Source: Roseibacterium elongatum DSM 19469 (GTDB lineage: Bacteria; Pseudomonadota; Alphaproteobacteria; Rhodobacterales; Rhodobacteraceae). From it: a DNA stretch of 64,000 nucleotides. The notes under the pieces are model-generated. The model ran no database searches. It saw nothing but the letters and a program-made list of their open reading frames with translations, and was not told the origin of the DNA. The DNA lies in contig NZ_CP004372.1 in the NCBI RefSeq assembly GCF_000590925.1, positions 3,491,110 through 3,555,109 on the forward strand, read 5' to 3'. The position numbers were made by a program, and so were the translations under genes. Positions 9,109 to 18,099 of the stretch are shown piece after piece (within the stretch, counting starts at the first letter, position 1; each line of letters begins with the position of its first letter).

Positions 9109-9744
9109 ATGACCAACATGCTTTATTGCTTCGGCGAAAGCGGGAATGCCTACAAGGCGGCGCTCGCGCTGGAATTGGCGAGTGTCCCGTGGGCGGCCCG
9201 TTTCGTCGATTTCTTCAACGGCGAGGCGCGCAGCCTCGCGTTCCGTGCGATCAACCGGATGGGTGAGGTCCCCGTGCTGGACGCGCATGGCACGATCCTG
9301 ACCCAGTCGGGTGTGATCCAGGATTGGGTCATGGACGAGACCGGCAAACTGTGCGGCGACGGGTCCAAGGCCACGCGGCGCGAGATCCTGCGCTGGACGA
9401 TCTTCGACAATCAGAAGGTCTCGGGACAGGCGGGGCCCTTGCGGTTCCTGATGAACTTCCTGCCCGAGGACAAACGCCCGCAAGAGGTCGTGGCGTTCAT
9501 GGCCGGTCGCCTCAAGGCGGCTTTGCTGGTTCTGGAGGCCGAACTGGCAACCCGTGACTGGCTGGTGGGCGACAGCCTGACCTGCGCCGACCTGAGTTGC
9601 TGTGGATACCTCTACTACGACGAGCCCTTCACCTTCGACCGGGCCGCGTACCCGGCGATTTCCGCCTGGCTGGACCGCATCGCCGCGACGCCGGGATGGA
9701 AACACCCCTATGACCTGATGCAGCGGGCCTACCCGCCTGCCTGA
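9109..9744 (+). CDS. Glutathione S-transferase family protein
   Basis: A 211-residue protein with a thioredoxin-like N-terminal domain (LYCFGESGNAYKAALALEL, then INRMGEVPVLDAHG carrying the cis-Pro and LTQSGVIQDW) and an all-helical C-terminal domain (WLVGDSLTCADLSCCGYLYY). These are GST hallmarks. It presumably conjugates or isomerises an electrophile in the cytoplasm. Start at 9109 has an upstream GGGAGGG ribosome site. Position between a dehydrogenase and a thiolase suggests expression with fatty-acid oxidation, but its substrate is unknown. Confidence 0.9.
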   Translation: MTNMLYCFGESGNAYKAALALELASVPWAARFVDFFNGEARSLAFRAINRMGEVPVLDAHGTILTQSGVIQDWVMDETGKLCGDGSKATRREILRWTIFDNQKVSGQAGPLRFLMNFLPEDKRPQEVVAFMAGRLKAALLVLEAELATRDWLVGDSLTCADLSCCGYLYYDEPFTFDRAAYPAISAWLDRIAATPGWKHPYDLMQRAYPPA

Positions 9745-9794
9745 CCCCCTGCCCCAACCGACCGGGCAAAGACGACACAAACGGAGCGCACATC

Positions 9795-11006
9795 ATGACC
9801 GACGCCTATATCTACGACGCGATCCGCACGCCGCGCGGCAAGGGCCGCAAGGACGGCGCCCTGCACGAGGTGACCTCGGCCCGCCTGTCGGCCTTCACGC
9901 TGAACAGCCTGAAGGAACGCAACAATCTTGACGGGCACGCGGTCGAGGACGTGATCTGGGGCAATGCCACGCAGGTGATGGAACAGGGCGGCTGCCTTGC
10001 GCGCACCGCCGTTCTGGCCTCGGATCTCGACGAGCGGATTCCGGGCCTGTCGATCAACCGCTTCTGCGCCTCGGGGCTGGAGGCGGTGAACCTTGCCGCC
10101 AACCAGGTGCGCGGCGGGGCCGGTGACGGCTATATCGCGGGCGGTGTCGAAATGATGGGCCGCGTCGCCATGGGGTCCGACGGGGCGGCCATCGCCGTCG
10201 ATCCGTCCATCGCGATGAACAGCTATTTCGTGCCGCAAGGCATCAGCGCCGATATCATCGCCACCGAATACGGCATCTCGCGCGACGACGCCGACGCGCT
10301 GGCCGTGGAGTCGCAGAACCGCGCCGCCGCGGCCTGGGCCGATAACCGGTTCGCGAAATCGGTGATGCCGGTGACGGATGTCAACGCCCTGACGATTCTG
10401 GATCGCGACGAATACATGCGCCCGGGCACCGACATGCAGGCGCTCGGCGCGCTGAAACCCTCATTCAAGGATATGGGCGAACAGATGCCCGGCTTCGACG
10501 CCATCGCGCTGATGAAATACCCCCATCTCGAGGCGATCACCCACATCCACCATGCCGGCAATTCCTCGGGCATCGTTGATGGCGCCGCCGCGGTTCTGAT
10601 CGGCAACAAGGCCTTCGGCGAGACATGGGGCCTGACCCCGCGTGCCCGCATCCGCGCCACGGCCAAGATCGGCACCGACCCCACCATCATGCTGACCGGG
10701 CCCGTTCCGGCCACGGAAAAGATCCTTGCCGACAGTGGCATGTCGATTTCCGATATCGACCTGTTCGAGGTGAACGAGGCGTTCTCGTCGGTGGTGTTGC
10801 GCTTCATGCAGGCGTTCGACGTTGACCATTCCAAGGTCAACGTGAACGGCGGCGCCATCGCCATGGGCCATCCACTGGGCGCGACAGGCGCGATTATCCT
10901 TGGTACGCTGCTGGACGAGTTGGAGCGCAGCGGCAAGGGCACCGGCCTTGCCACCTTGTGCGTCGCCTCGGGGATGGGGGCGGCCACAATCATCGAGCGC
11001 GTGTAA
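9795..11006 (+). CDS. Acetyl-CoA C-acyltransferase (thiolase, FadA-type)
   Basis: A 403-residue thiolase that cleaves 3-ketoacyl-CoA with CoA in the last step of beta-oxidation. All three catalytic elements are visible: Cys in NRFCASGLEAVN near residue 91, His in AIAMGHPLGATGA near 358, and Cys in LCVASGMGAA near 388. The usual NEAFSSV motif is also present. It is on the same strand as the FadJ-type gene at 11942, separated by two small NTF2-like genes; together they would form a degradative complex. Confidence 0.94.
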   Translation: MTDAYIYDAIRTPRGKGRKDGALHEVTSARLSAFTLNSLKERNNLDGHAVEDVIWGNATQVMEQGGCLARTAVLASDLDERIPGLSINRFCASGLEAVNLAANQVRGGAGDGYIAGGVEMMGRVAMGSDGAAIAVDPSIAMNSYFVPQGISADIIATEYGISRDDADALAVESQNRAAAAWADNRFAKSVMPVTDVNALTILDRDEYMRPGTDMQALGALKPSFKDMGEQMPGFDAIALMKYPHLEAITHIHHAGNSSGIVDGAAAVLIGNKAFGETWGLTPRARIRATAKIGTDPTIMLTGPVPATEKILADSGMSISDIDLFEVNEAFSSVVLRFMQAFDVDHSKVNVNGGAIAMGHPLGATGAIILGTLLDELERSGKGTGLATLCVASGMGAATIIERV

Positions 11007-11036
11007 CGAGTAGCCGGTGCAACGACATGGTGGAGC

Positions 11037-11468
11037 ATGGCACAAAACGCGGCCCTGGCGATTTATCAGGATTTTCTCGACCTCATGGGGGCGGCCGTCA
11101 TTGCCAGCGATGCCGACACCTTTCTTGCCCATGTTTTCCTGCCGCACCGGATCGTCACCGAGACGGAAACCATCGTGATCGAGACCATGGCCAGTTCGCG
11201 GCGTCATTTCGAGGGGTTCGCAGCCGCCCTTCGCGGGCAAGGGGCCGACAGCTACGCGCGTGTTGCCAAGACGGCCGTGTTTCTTTCCCCCGACCGGATC
11301 GCCGGCACGCACGATGCGTTCATCTCTTCGCGCGGGAAACTTGTGGTGCCGCGCTTTGCCAACGAGATCGAGATCGTGCAACGCGACGGCATCTGGGGGT
11401 CGGTGCGCACGCGCCATTACACGCGGTTCGTCTCGTGGCCCGATATCCTGCCCAGAATGACCGTGTGA
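11037..11468 (+). CDS. SnoaL/NTF2-like hypothetical protein
   Basis: A 143-residue protein without known motif residues. Its layout (helical N-terminus IYQDFLDLMGAAVI, FLPHRIVTETE, then strands ending RDGIWGSVRTRHYTRF) resembles the cone-shaped NTF2/SnoaL fold used for small ligand binding or isomerisation. It has a paralogue directly downstream, so the pair arose by tandem duplication. Both sit between thiolase and hydratase/dehydrogenase genes, which suggests a role around acyl-CoA metabolism, but no function is established. Confidence 0.65.
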   Translation: MAQNAALAIYQDFLDLMGAAVIASDADTFLAHVFLPHRIVTETETIVIETMASSRRHFEGFAAALRGQGADSYARVAKTAVFLSPDRIAGTHDAFISSRGKLVVPRFANEIEIVQRDGIWGSVRTRHYTRFVSWPDILPRMTV

Positions 11469-11470
11469 CC

Positions 11471-11936
11471 ATGGCGCTCGAGACCTATCAATCCTGGCTG
11501 GACCACGGTGGGAGGGCTACTCTGGACCGGCGCCTTCGAGGCCGTGGCCGAGATCATGCACTATCCCCAGCGCGTGGAAACGCGCGATGGCGGCGTGCAT
11601 TACGCCGCCCCGCACCAGATGCGCGAGGCCGCGTCCGAATTCCGCGCGTTTCTCAGCCGCATGGGCGCGACGAGCTATCATCGCATCGCGAAGCACGCGA
11701 CCTTTGCCGATGGTGATCGCACCCGGATCGAGGGCGCGCATACCACGCATATCCTGCGGGGCGGAAACTACGCGGTCGAGCCCTTCACATCGCACCTGAC
11801 GCTCGTCCTGCGTGACGGCGTCTGGCTGGGCGCGGGTCTGCGCTCGGCCATTTCCAACCATACCTGCACGATCCTGCCCCCCGCGCATCTTGCCGCCCAG
11901 CGACAGGCGCAGGCGGGGCAAAGCAAAGAAGGATGA
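11471..11936 (+). pseudogene. NTF2-like paralogue of the preceding gene, apparent frameshift
   Basis: The ATG at 11471 gives MALETYQSWLDHGG, matching the start of the preceding protein. The conserved reading then moves to another frame that runs from the GTG at 11508 to 11936. Removing one G from the run at 11508-11517 joins the two and gives the same spacing as the paralogue across this region (27 residues in each). The stop overlaps the ATG at 11933 that begins the longer reading of the next gene. Either a sequence error or a recent mutation; the GTG-started 142-residue form is the only intact ORF here. Confidence 0.65.
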
Positions 11937-11941
11937 CCACC

Positions 11942-14149
11942 ATGACCGATTTCACCATGCAGATCGACGCCGATGGCGTCGCCATCGTCACCTGGGATGT
12001 ACCGGGCAAGTCGATGAACGTCCTCTCGCGCGAGGCCTTCGCCACCGTCGAGACGCTGATCGACGACGCGCTGGCCGATGACGCGGTCAAGGGTATCGTC
12101 ATCACCAGCGGCAAGGACAGTTTTGCCGGCGGCATGGACCTGAACACGCTGGCCACGATCCGGCAGGAATCGGGCGATGACCCGGCCAAGGGGCTGTTCG
12201 ATTTCACCATGAACGGCCACCGTATCCTGCGCAAACTGGAACGCGCCGGAATGGACCCCAAGACCAACAAGGGCGGCAAGCCCATCGCCTGCGCCATTCC
12301 CGGCACCTGTGCGGGCATCGGGACCGAGATCGCGCTGGCCTGTCATCGCCGCTTCATGGCCGACAACCCCAAGGCCAAGATCGGCCTGCCCGAAATCTTG
12401 GTCGGAATCTTCCCCGGCGGCGGCGGCACCACCCGCTACAGCCGCATGGTCGGCACGATGGCCGCGGCCCCGGTCCTGCTGGAGGGTCGGATGCTGGACC
12501 CGAAAAAGGCCAAGTCGGCGCAATTGGTGGACGAGGTGGTGCCGGCGGACGACCTGCTTTCCAGGGCAAAGGAGTGGGTCCTGTCCGCCAAGGATGCCGA
12601 TATCGTGAAACCCTGGGATCAGAAGGGATGGAAGATGCCCGGCGGCGCGCCCTATCACCCGGCGGGCTTCATGACCTTTGTCGGGGCCTCCGCCATGATC
12701 AACGGCAAGACCAAGGGAGTCTACCCGGCGGCCAAGGCGCTGCTGTCGTCGGTCTACGAGGGCGCGTTGGTCGATTTCGACACGGCCCTGAAGATCGAGG
12801 CGCGGTGGTTCACATCCGTTCTGATGAAACCCTCCTCCTCGGCCATGATCCGGTCGCTGTTCCTGAACAAGGAAGCGCTGGAAAAGGGCGCGAACCGGCC
12901 GGCGGTCGAAGACCAGCGCGTGAAAAAGGTCGGTGTTCTGGGCGCGGGCATGATGGGCGCAGGCATCGCCTATGTCAGCGCCAATGCCGGGATCGAGGTG
13001 GTGCTGATCGACGCCGCGCAGGACGCCGCCGACCGCGGCCGCGCCCATGCCGAGGGGATCCTCGACAAGGGGATGAAGCGCGGCAAGGTCACGCCCGAGA
13101 AGAAAGAGCAGGTCCTCGGCCGGATCACGGCGACCACCGATTATGCTGCGCTCGAGGGCTGCGACCTGATCGTCGAAGCCGTGTTCGAAGACCCCGGCGT
13201 GAAGGCCGAGGTGACCGCCAAGGCCGAGGCGCAGATGTTGGAGACGGGCGTCTTCGCCACCAACACCTCGACCCTGCCCATCACGGAACTGGCCACGGCC
13301 AGCGCGCGGCCCGAGCAATTCATCGGCATCCACTTCTTCAGCCCGGTGGACAAGATGATGCTGGTCGAGATCATCAAGGGCGCGCACACCGGCGACATCG
13401 CCGTGGCCAAGGCGCTGGATTTCGTGCGCCAGATCCGCAAGACGCCCATCGTGGTGAACGACGCGCGGTTCTTCTACGCCAACCGCTGCATCATTCCCTA
13501 TATCAACGAGGGGATCCGCATGGTGGCCGAAGGGGTGGAACCCGCCCTGATCGAAAACGCTGCCAAGCTGGTGGGAATGCCGCTGGGTCCGCTGCAACTG
13601 GTCGACGAGACCTCGATCGATCTGGGCGTCAAGATCGCCAGGGCGACCAAGGCCGCGATGGGCGACGCCTATCCTGATGGTGCGGTGGACGAGGTGCTGT
13701 TCTGGATGGCCGGTGCGGGCCGGTTGGGCCGGAAATCCAACGCGGGCTTCTATGAATATGACGACACCGGCAAGCGCGGAGTGATCTGGCCCGGTTTGCG
13801 CGACAAGCACCCGGTCGCCGACACGCAACCCGATCTGACCGAGGTGCAGCACCGTCTGCTCTTTGCACAGGTGCTGGAGGCCGTGCACGCGTTCGAGGCC
13901 GGCGTTCTGACCGACATCCGCGAGGGCGATGTTGGCGCGATCCTGGGCTGGGGCTTTGCGCCCTGGTCGGGCGGGCCGTTCAGTTGGCTGGATATTCTGG
14001 GCACGCCCTATGCCGCCGAGCGCTGCGACCAGTTGCAGGCGGCCTTCGGTGACCGCTTTGCCTGCCCGGATCTGCTGCGCGAGATGGCCGAGCGCAACCA
14101 GAGCTTCTATGGGCGTTTCGGAACCGGAACGGGCAGCAAGGCCGCCTGA
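11942..14149 (+). CDS. fadJ: Multifunctional enoyl-CoA hydratase / 3-hydroxyacyl-CoA dehydrogenase
   Basis: A 735-residue fusion: N-terminal crotonase domain (ITSGKDSFAGGMDL oxyanion region, IPGTCAGIGTEIALAC, GLPEILVGIFPGGGGT with the catalytic Glu) and C-terminal NAD-dependent dehydrogenase (GVLGAGMMGAG Rossmann motif near residue 335, FSPVDKMMLVEII with the catalytic-helix region). It hydrates enoyl-CoA and oxidises the hydroxyacyl-CoA. ATG 11942 has the AAGAAGG site at good spacing; ATG 11933 would add three residues. Probably works with the thiolase upstream. FadJ or FadB naming is by similarity. Confidence 0.93.
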   Translation: MTDFTMQIDADGVAIVTWDVPGKSMNVLSREAFATVETLIDDALADDAVKGIVITSGKDSFAGGMDLNTLATIRQESGDDPAKGLFDFTMNGHRILRKLERAGMDPKTNKGGKPIACAIPGTCAGIGTEIALACHRRFMADNPKAKIGLPEILVGIFPGGGGTTRYSRMVGTMAAAPVLLEGRMLDPKKAKSAQLVDEVVPADDLLSRAKEWVLSAKDADIVKPWDQKGWKMPGGAPYHPAGFMTFVGASAMINGKTKGVYPAAKALLSSVYEGALVDFDTALKIEARWFTSVLMKPSSSAMIRSLFLNKEALEKGANRPAVEDQRVKKVGVLGAGMMGAGIAYVSANAGIEVVLIDAAQDAADRGRAHAEGILDKGMKRGKVTPEKKEQVLGRITATTDYAALEGCDLIVEAVFEDPGVKAEVTAKAEAQMLETGVFATNTSTLPITELATASARPEQFIGIHFFSPVDKMMLVEIIKGAHTGDIAVAKALDFVRQIRKTPIVVNDARFFYANRCIIPYINEGIRMVAEGVEPALIENAAKLVGMPLGPLQLVDETSIDLGVKIARATKAAMGDAYPDGAVDEVLFWMAGAGRLGRKSNAGFYEYDDTGKRGVIWPGLRDKHPVADTQPDLTEVQHRLLFAQVLEAVHAFEAGVLTDIREGDVGAILGWGFAPWSGGPFSWLDILGTPYAAERCDQLQAAFGDRFACPDLLREMAERNQSFYGRFGTGTGSKAA

Positions 14150-14173
14150 TCCAAAGCCAACGGATCGCGACGG

Positions 14174-14201
14174 AAAAGGGGCCAGCGGCCCCTTTTCTTT
14201 T
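14174..14201 (+). terminator. Rho-independent terminator
   Basis: AAAAGGGGCC and GGCCCCTTTT form a 10-bp stem around AGC, followed by CTTTT. It lies 24 bases past the FadJ-type stop and should end the beta-oxidation operon. Confidence 0.85.
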
Positions 14202-14361
14202 GTATGGCGAACGCGGCGCTCAGGCGGCGCGGCAGACGGTCAAAGCGTCATCGCCCGGCATACCGGCCATAACCCCGACACTCAGGCGTAAGCACGCCCC
14301 CCGCCGGACAGCCGCACCATTGGCATCAGCGGGCAATTCGGTCCATACTGTGACGATGCCG

Positions 14362-14961
14362 TCACCCAAGAACCTCGGTCACCAATTGCCGCGCGTCCGT
14401 TTGGGACAGCACGGGCACGGCATCAAGCGGCCTTTGCGCCAGAATATCGGAACCATGGCTCAGCACGTAGGACCCATCGTCAATGGCCATCAATTGTGGC
14501 AACTCCGTTTCGAGGTGCACGGAGGGTTGCCGCTCCGTTGGATCATCCGAGTGTACACCGGCGAGACCCAACAAAACCCTTACGGGAATGACCGCGAAGG
14601 ATAGCCCTGACCGCCCATCATACTCGAACAGCACGGAGTTGTCCGGCATGACCCGAACCGGGGCGGCATTCCCAAGCACGCCGGCAGGCACAGAAAGCGG
14701 CCAGATATGCATCGGGCAGGTCACGTTGCTGCTGAAGGTGTAGCCCTTTGAGATGCCCAATATCGGAACAAAGCCATCATCAAAGGTCATGACCTCATCG
14801 CCCGCGCGCACCTCGGTTGCGCGGCGCGTACCTCTCGAGGTCAGAACATAGTTGTCGGAAAGCAACCCCGAGGCGGAACAGGCGGCACAGGCCAGGGGGG
14901 TATTTCCCGCTTCGCAGAACGGGCGCATGGATTCTGAGAATTTTCGCTTCAAAACGACCAC
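14362..14961 (-). CDS. Hint-domain protein (Hedgehog/intein-like), degenerate
   Basis: About 190 residues. The region YVLTSRGTRRATEVRAGDEVMTFDDGFVPILGI has the GT-x-T-x-G-x-R-V-L-GD-V-T pattern of Hint_2 domains, which are common at the C-termini of Rhodobacteraceae secreted proteins. The residue where the nucleophilic Cys is expected is Gly/Ser (SASGLLSDNY), so self-splicing or autoprocessing seems lost, and no upstream passenger domain is present. Start is unclear: GTG at 14961, an in-frame TTG better spaced from GGAGGT, or ATG at 14928. Possibly a decayed toxin or adhesin tail. Confidence 0.6.
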   Translation of the reverse strand: MVVLKRKFSESMRPFCEAGNTPLACAACSASGLLSDNYVLTSRGTRRATEVRAGDEVMTFDDGFVPILGISKGYTFSSNVTCPMHIWPLSVPAGVLGNAAPVRVMPDNSVLFEYDGRSGLSFAVIPVRVLLGLAGVHSDDPTERQPSVHLETELPQLMAIDDGSYVLSHGSDILAQRPLDAVPVLSQTDARQLVTEVLG

Positions 14962-15331
14962 ACCTCCCCGTCAAGGGCAGCCGCCCCAACGCCCCACGGG
15001 TCGGGAGGAACCGTGTGCTCCGCATTCGAAACTTGCGATGCGAAAAGGGGACACCACCCTACACCGCGCGTCAATCGTCGGTGCCAAACACCCTGGCGGA
15101 AAACACGACAAGGTCCTGCAAGCGCCACCAATGAACCACCTTTGATCGGGACAGATGCGCACCCCGCGGGGCATGGCAACACAGCTTGCAGGCCCACTGT
15201 AGCGACCTTTCCCGCGCGGGCTCCCGGACCAGCGTGCAGGATCAGGGCCCTTGGTGCGGGCGGGCCTTTTCTTTTCTTGCGCGTTGCGCCATCACTTGGC
15301 TCAGATTATTTCGCCGCAACGGAGGGGTTCC
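14962..15331. other. Gene-free interval
   Basis: 370 bases between the divergent Hint-domain and acyl-CoA synthetase genes. I see no convincing ORF, RNA or repeat in it. A purine-rich ribosome site (GGAGGGG) precedes the synthetase ATG. Confidence 0.5.
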
Positions 15332-16966
15332 ATGGGCTGGATGAAGGACGAGACCGGGCTTGAGAAACGCGCGGCCAATTTCGTGCCGTTGACGCCGCTG
15401 TCGCATCTGCAACGCGCGGCCCAGATCTATCCCAACCGCACCGCCGTGGTCGATCGCGCCTTTCGCACCACCTATGCTGAACATACCGGCCGCGTGACGC
15501 GCCTTGCCTCGGCCCTTGCGCGCCGCGGCGTGCATCCGGGCGATGTGGTCGCCGCCATCATGCCCAACACCTACCCCCATGTCGAAGCGCATTTCGGCGT
15601 GCCCGCCTGTGGCGCCATCCTCAACTCGATCAATATCCGCCTCGATGTGGGCACGATCAGCTACATCCTCGATCACGGCGAGGCCAAGGTGGTGCTGTGC
15701 GACACGCAGTTCCTCGGTACGGTCGAGGCCGCCTTGAAGGAGATGGAGGCCGAAAACCTGCCCCTGATCGTCGAGGTGCCGGACGAGGCGGCCGGCTATC
15801 ACGCAAGCGGCCGTCACGTGACCTACGAGCAGCTCTTGGCCGAAGGCGACCCCGAGTTCGAATGGATCCTGCCCCAGGATGAATGGGAATCCATCGCGCT
15901 GAATTACACTTCGGGCACGACCGGCCGGCCCAAGGGTGTCGTCTATCACCATCGCGGGGCCTACCTGATCTCAATGGGCACGCCGATTTCCTGGCGCATG
16001 ACGCTCTACCCCCACTACCTGACCATCGTGCCGCTTTTTCACTGCAACAACTGGTGTCATGTCTGGACGATGCCCTTGGTCGGCGGCACCACCGTCTGCT
16101 GCCGCGAGATCACGGCCAAGAACATCTACGACGCCATCGCGGACGAGGGTGTGACCCATTTCGGCGGCGCGCCCATCGTGTTGAACATGATCGTCAACGC
16201 CAAACCCGAGGAAAAGCGCGCCTTCGACCACACGGTCGAGGTGTTTACCGCCGGTGCGCCGCCCGCCGCCGCGACGCTTGCGGCGATCGAGACGATGGGC
16301 TTCAACATCACGCAGGTCTACGGGCTGACCGAAACCTATGGTCCGGCGACTGAATGCACCTTCAAGGACGGTGTCTGGGACGTGCTGGAGGGGGCCGACC
16401 GCGCCACCGTCAAGGCCCGTCAGGGCGTGGCCATGCCGCAGATGGACCACATCACCGTCATGGACCCCAAACATATGGAACAAGTGCCGATGGATGGCGC
16501 CGCGCTTGGCGAGATCATGATGCGCGGCAACGCGGTGATGAAAGGGTATTACAAGAACCCCCGCGCCACCAACGAGGCGTTTCGCGGCGGCTATTTCCAC
16601 ACCGGCGATATCGCCATGCAGCACCCCGACAGCTACGTACAGATCGCCGACCGCGCCAAGGACATCATCATCTCGGGCGGCGAGAATGTCAGCTCGGTCG
16701 AGGTCGAGGGCGCGCTGATGCACCACCCCGCCGTGCTGCTATCGGCGGTCGTGGCCAAACCCGACGAGAAATGGGGCGAAGTGCCTTGTGCCTTTGTCGA
16801 GTTGAAGGACAGCGCCGAAGCCAGCGAACAGGAATTGATTGAATTCGTCCGTCAGCGCCTTGCCGGTTTCAAGACGCCCAAACATGTGGTGTTCCGGGAT
16901 CTGCCGAAAACCTCGACCGGAAAGGTCCAGAAGTTCGAGCTGCGCAAGGCCGCCGCGACGTTGTAA
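15332..16966 (+). CDS. Acyl-CoA synthetase (AMP-forming), DmdB-like
   Basis: A 544-residue adenylate-forming ligase. Signatures are the P-loop YTSGTTGRPKGVVYHH near residue 191, QVYGLTETYGPATE, the YFHTGDIAMQHPDSYVQIADRAKDIIISGGEN hinge block split over two lines of motif A7-A8, and the C-terminal lysine motif PKTSTGKVQKFELR. Substrate is activated to acyl-AMP and then transferred to CoA. The sequence resembles medium-chain ligases and DmdB (methylmercaptopropionyl-CoA ligase). A DmdC-like dehydrogenase lies 7 kb upstream, but linkage is loose and short/medium fatty acids are equally plausible. Confidence 0.9.
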   Translation: MGWMKDETGLEKRAANFVPLTPLSHLQRAAQIYPNRTAVVDRAFRTTYAEHTGRVTRLASALARRGVHPGDVVAAIMPNTYPHVEAHFGVPACGAILNSINIRLDVGTISYILDHGEAKVVLCDTQFLGTVEAALKEMEAENLPLIVEVPDEAAGYHASGRHVTYEQLLAEGDPEFEWILPQDEWESIALNYTSGTTGRPKGVVYHHRGAYLISMGTPISWRMTLYPHYLTIVPLFHCNNWCHVWTMPLVGGTTVCCREITAKNIYDAIADEGVTHFGGAPIVLNMIVNAKPEEKRAFDHTVEVFTAGAPPAAATLAAIETMGFNITQVYGLTETYGPATECTFKDGVWDVLEGADRATVKARQGVAMPQMDHITVMDPKHMEQVPMDGAALGEIMMRGNAVMKGYYKNPRATNEAFRGGYFHTGDIAMQHPDSYVQIADRAKDIIISGGENVSSVEVEGALMHHPAVLLSAVVAKPDEKWGEVPCAFVELKDSAEASEQELIEFVRQRLAGFKTPKHVVFRDLPKTSTGKVQKFELRKAAATL

Positions 16967-17048
16967 GCGGGCGGCGGCTTCTCAGATTGAGGGACAGCCC
17001 GCAAGGGGCTAGTCTTGCGCCCAAAGAACGACAGGCAGGACGCCCGCG

Positions 17049-18071
17049 ATGACCGCGCTGCAACAATACCGTCGGCTCGAGGCGCTCGGCCTCTGGCGGG
17101 AAAACGCTGCCGATCAGCGGCGCGAGGTCGTCGTGTCCCTGGGCGATGCAACGCTGGTCGTATCCACCGCGCATGAAACCGCGCTGACGCATTGGTCGCT
17201 GGCCGCCGTCGAACGGTTGAATCCGGGCCGCATTCCCGCGCTCTACAGCCCCGGTGCCGACAGCACCGAGCGGCTGGAAATCGAGGACCCCGACATGATC
17301 GAGGCCCTCGAAAAGGTTCTTGCCGCGATCCGGCGTTCGGGCCCGCATCCGGGGCGTTTGCGGTGGCTTTTGGGGGCCGGGTTCGGGCTGGGTGCCCTGG
17401 CGCTGGCCGTCTTCTGGTTGCCCGAGGCCCTGACACGGCAGACCGTCGCCCTGCTTCCCGAAGCCAAGCGCGCCGAGATCGGGGGGGCCCTGCTCGACGA
17501 GATGACGCGCCTTGCGGGTCAGCCCTGCACGGCACCACGCGGCCTTGGCGCGCTGCGCGATTTGACGGGGCGGGTGTTCCCCGGCCCCAATGCACCCGAG
17601 GTGGTGGTGCTGCCCGCGACCATCCCCGACACGATCGCCCTGCCTGGTAACCTGATCGTCATCTCGGCCGCGCTGGTCGAGGATCACGAGACACCCGAGG
17701 TTCTGGCCGGCTACCTGCTGGCAGAAGAGGCGCGTCGGCGCGCCGTCGACCCGATCCACGCCCTGCTGACCGAGGCAGGGCTGACCGTGACCTTTCGCCT
17801 CCTGACGACGGGCCTGATCGCGACCGAGCCGTTGGCCGAATACGCAATGACATTGCTGAGCCGTCCCGAAGCGCCCGTACCGGCCGCGAAGCTGATCGCC
17901 CTGTTCGACGAGGCGCGGATCTCGACCCAACCCTATGCCTTTGCCCGAGACGTCTCGGGCGAAACTGTCCTGCCCTTGATCGAAGCGGACCCCTTGCGCA
18001 ACGCCGACCGCGCGCCGCTGCTCAGCGATCAAAGCTGGGTCAGCCTGCAAGAGATCTGCACACGGTCCTGA
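17049..18071 (+). CDS. Membrane protein related to M48 peptidases, active site lost
   Basis: A 340-residue protein with one clear membrane helix near residues 104-124 (WLLGAGFGLGALALAVFW) and a periplasmic or membrane-facing C-terminal part. The segment ALPGNLIVISAALVEDHETPEVLAGYLLAEEARR aligns by eye with the M48 pattern LPGG-V-V-GL-DE-L-A-VLAHE-H, but HExxH reads AEEARR near residue 225, so zinc binding and proteolysis are not expected. Conserved-looking yet catalytically dead, it may act as a binding or scaffold protein. The M48 relation is inference from pattern, not a search. Confidence 0.6.
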   Translation: MTALQQYRRLEALGLWRENAADQRREVVVSLGDATLVVSTAHETALTHWSLAAVERLNPGRIPALYSPGADSTERLEIEDPDMIEALEKVLAAIRRSGPHPGRLRWLLGAGFGLGALALAVFWLPEALTRQTVALLPEAKRAEIGGALLDEMTRLAGQPCTAPRGLGALRDLTGRVFPGPNAPEVVVLPATIPDTIALPGNLIVISAALVEDHETPEVLAGYLLAEEARRRAVDPIHALLTEAGLTVTFRLLTTGLIATEPLAEYAMTLLSRPEAPVPAAKLIALFDEARISTQPYAFARDVSGETVLPLIEADPLRNADRAPLLSDQSWVSLQEICTRS

Positions 18072-18099
18072 CGCGGCCCGCCGCGGGTCGCGCCCGCCC

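Noticed and set aside
11768..13888. 706-residue minus-strand frame over fadJ
   Set aside because: Shadow of a strongly conserved fatty-acid oxidation gene; no domains in the frame.
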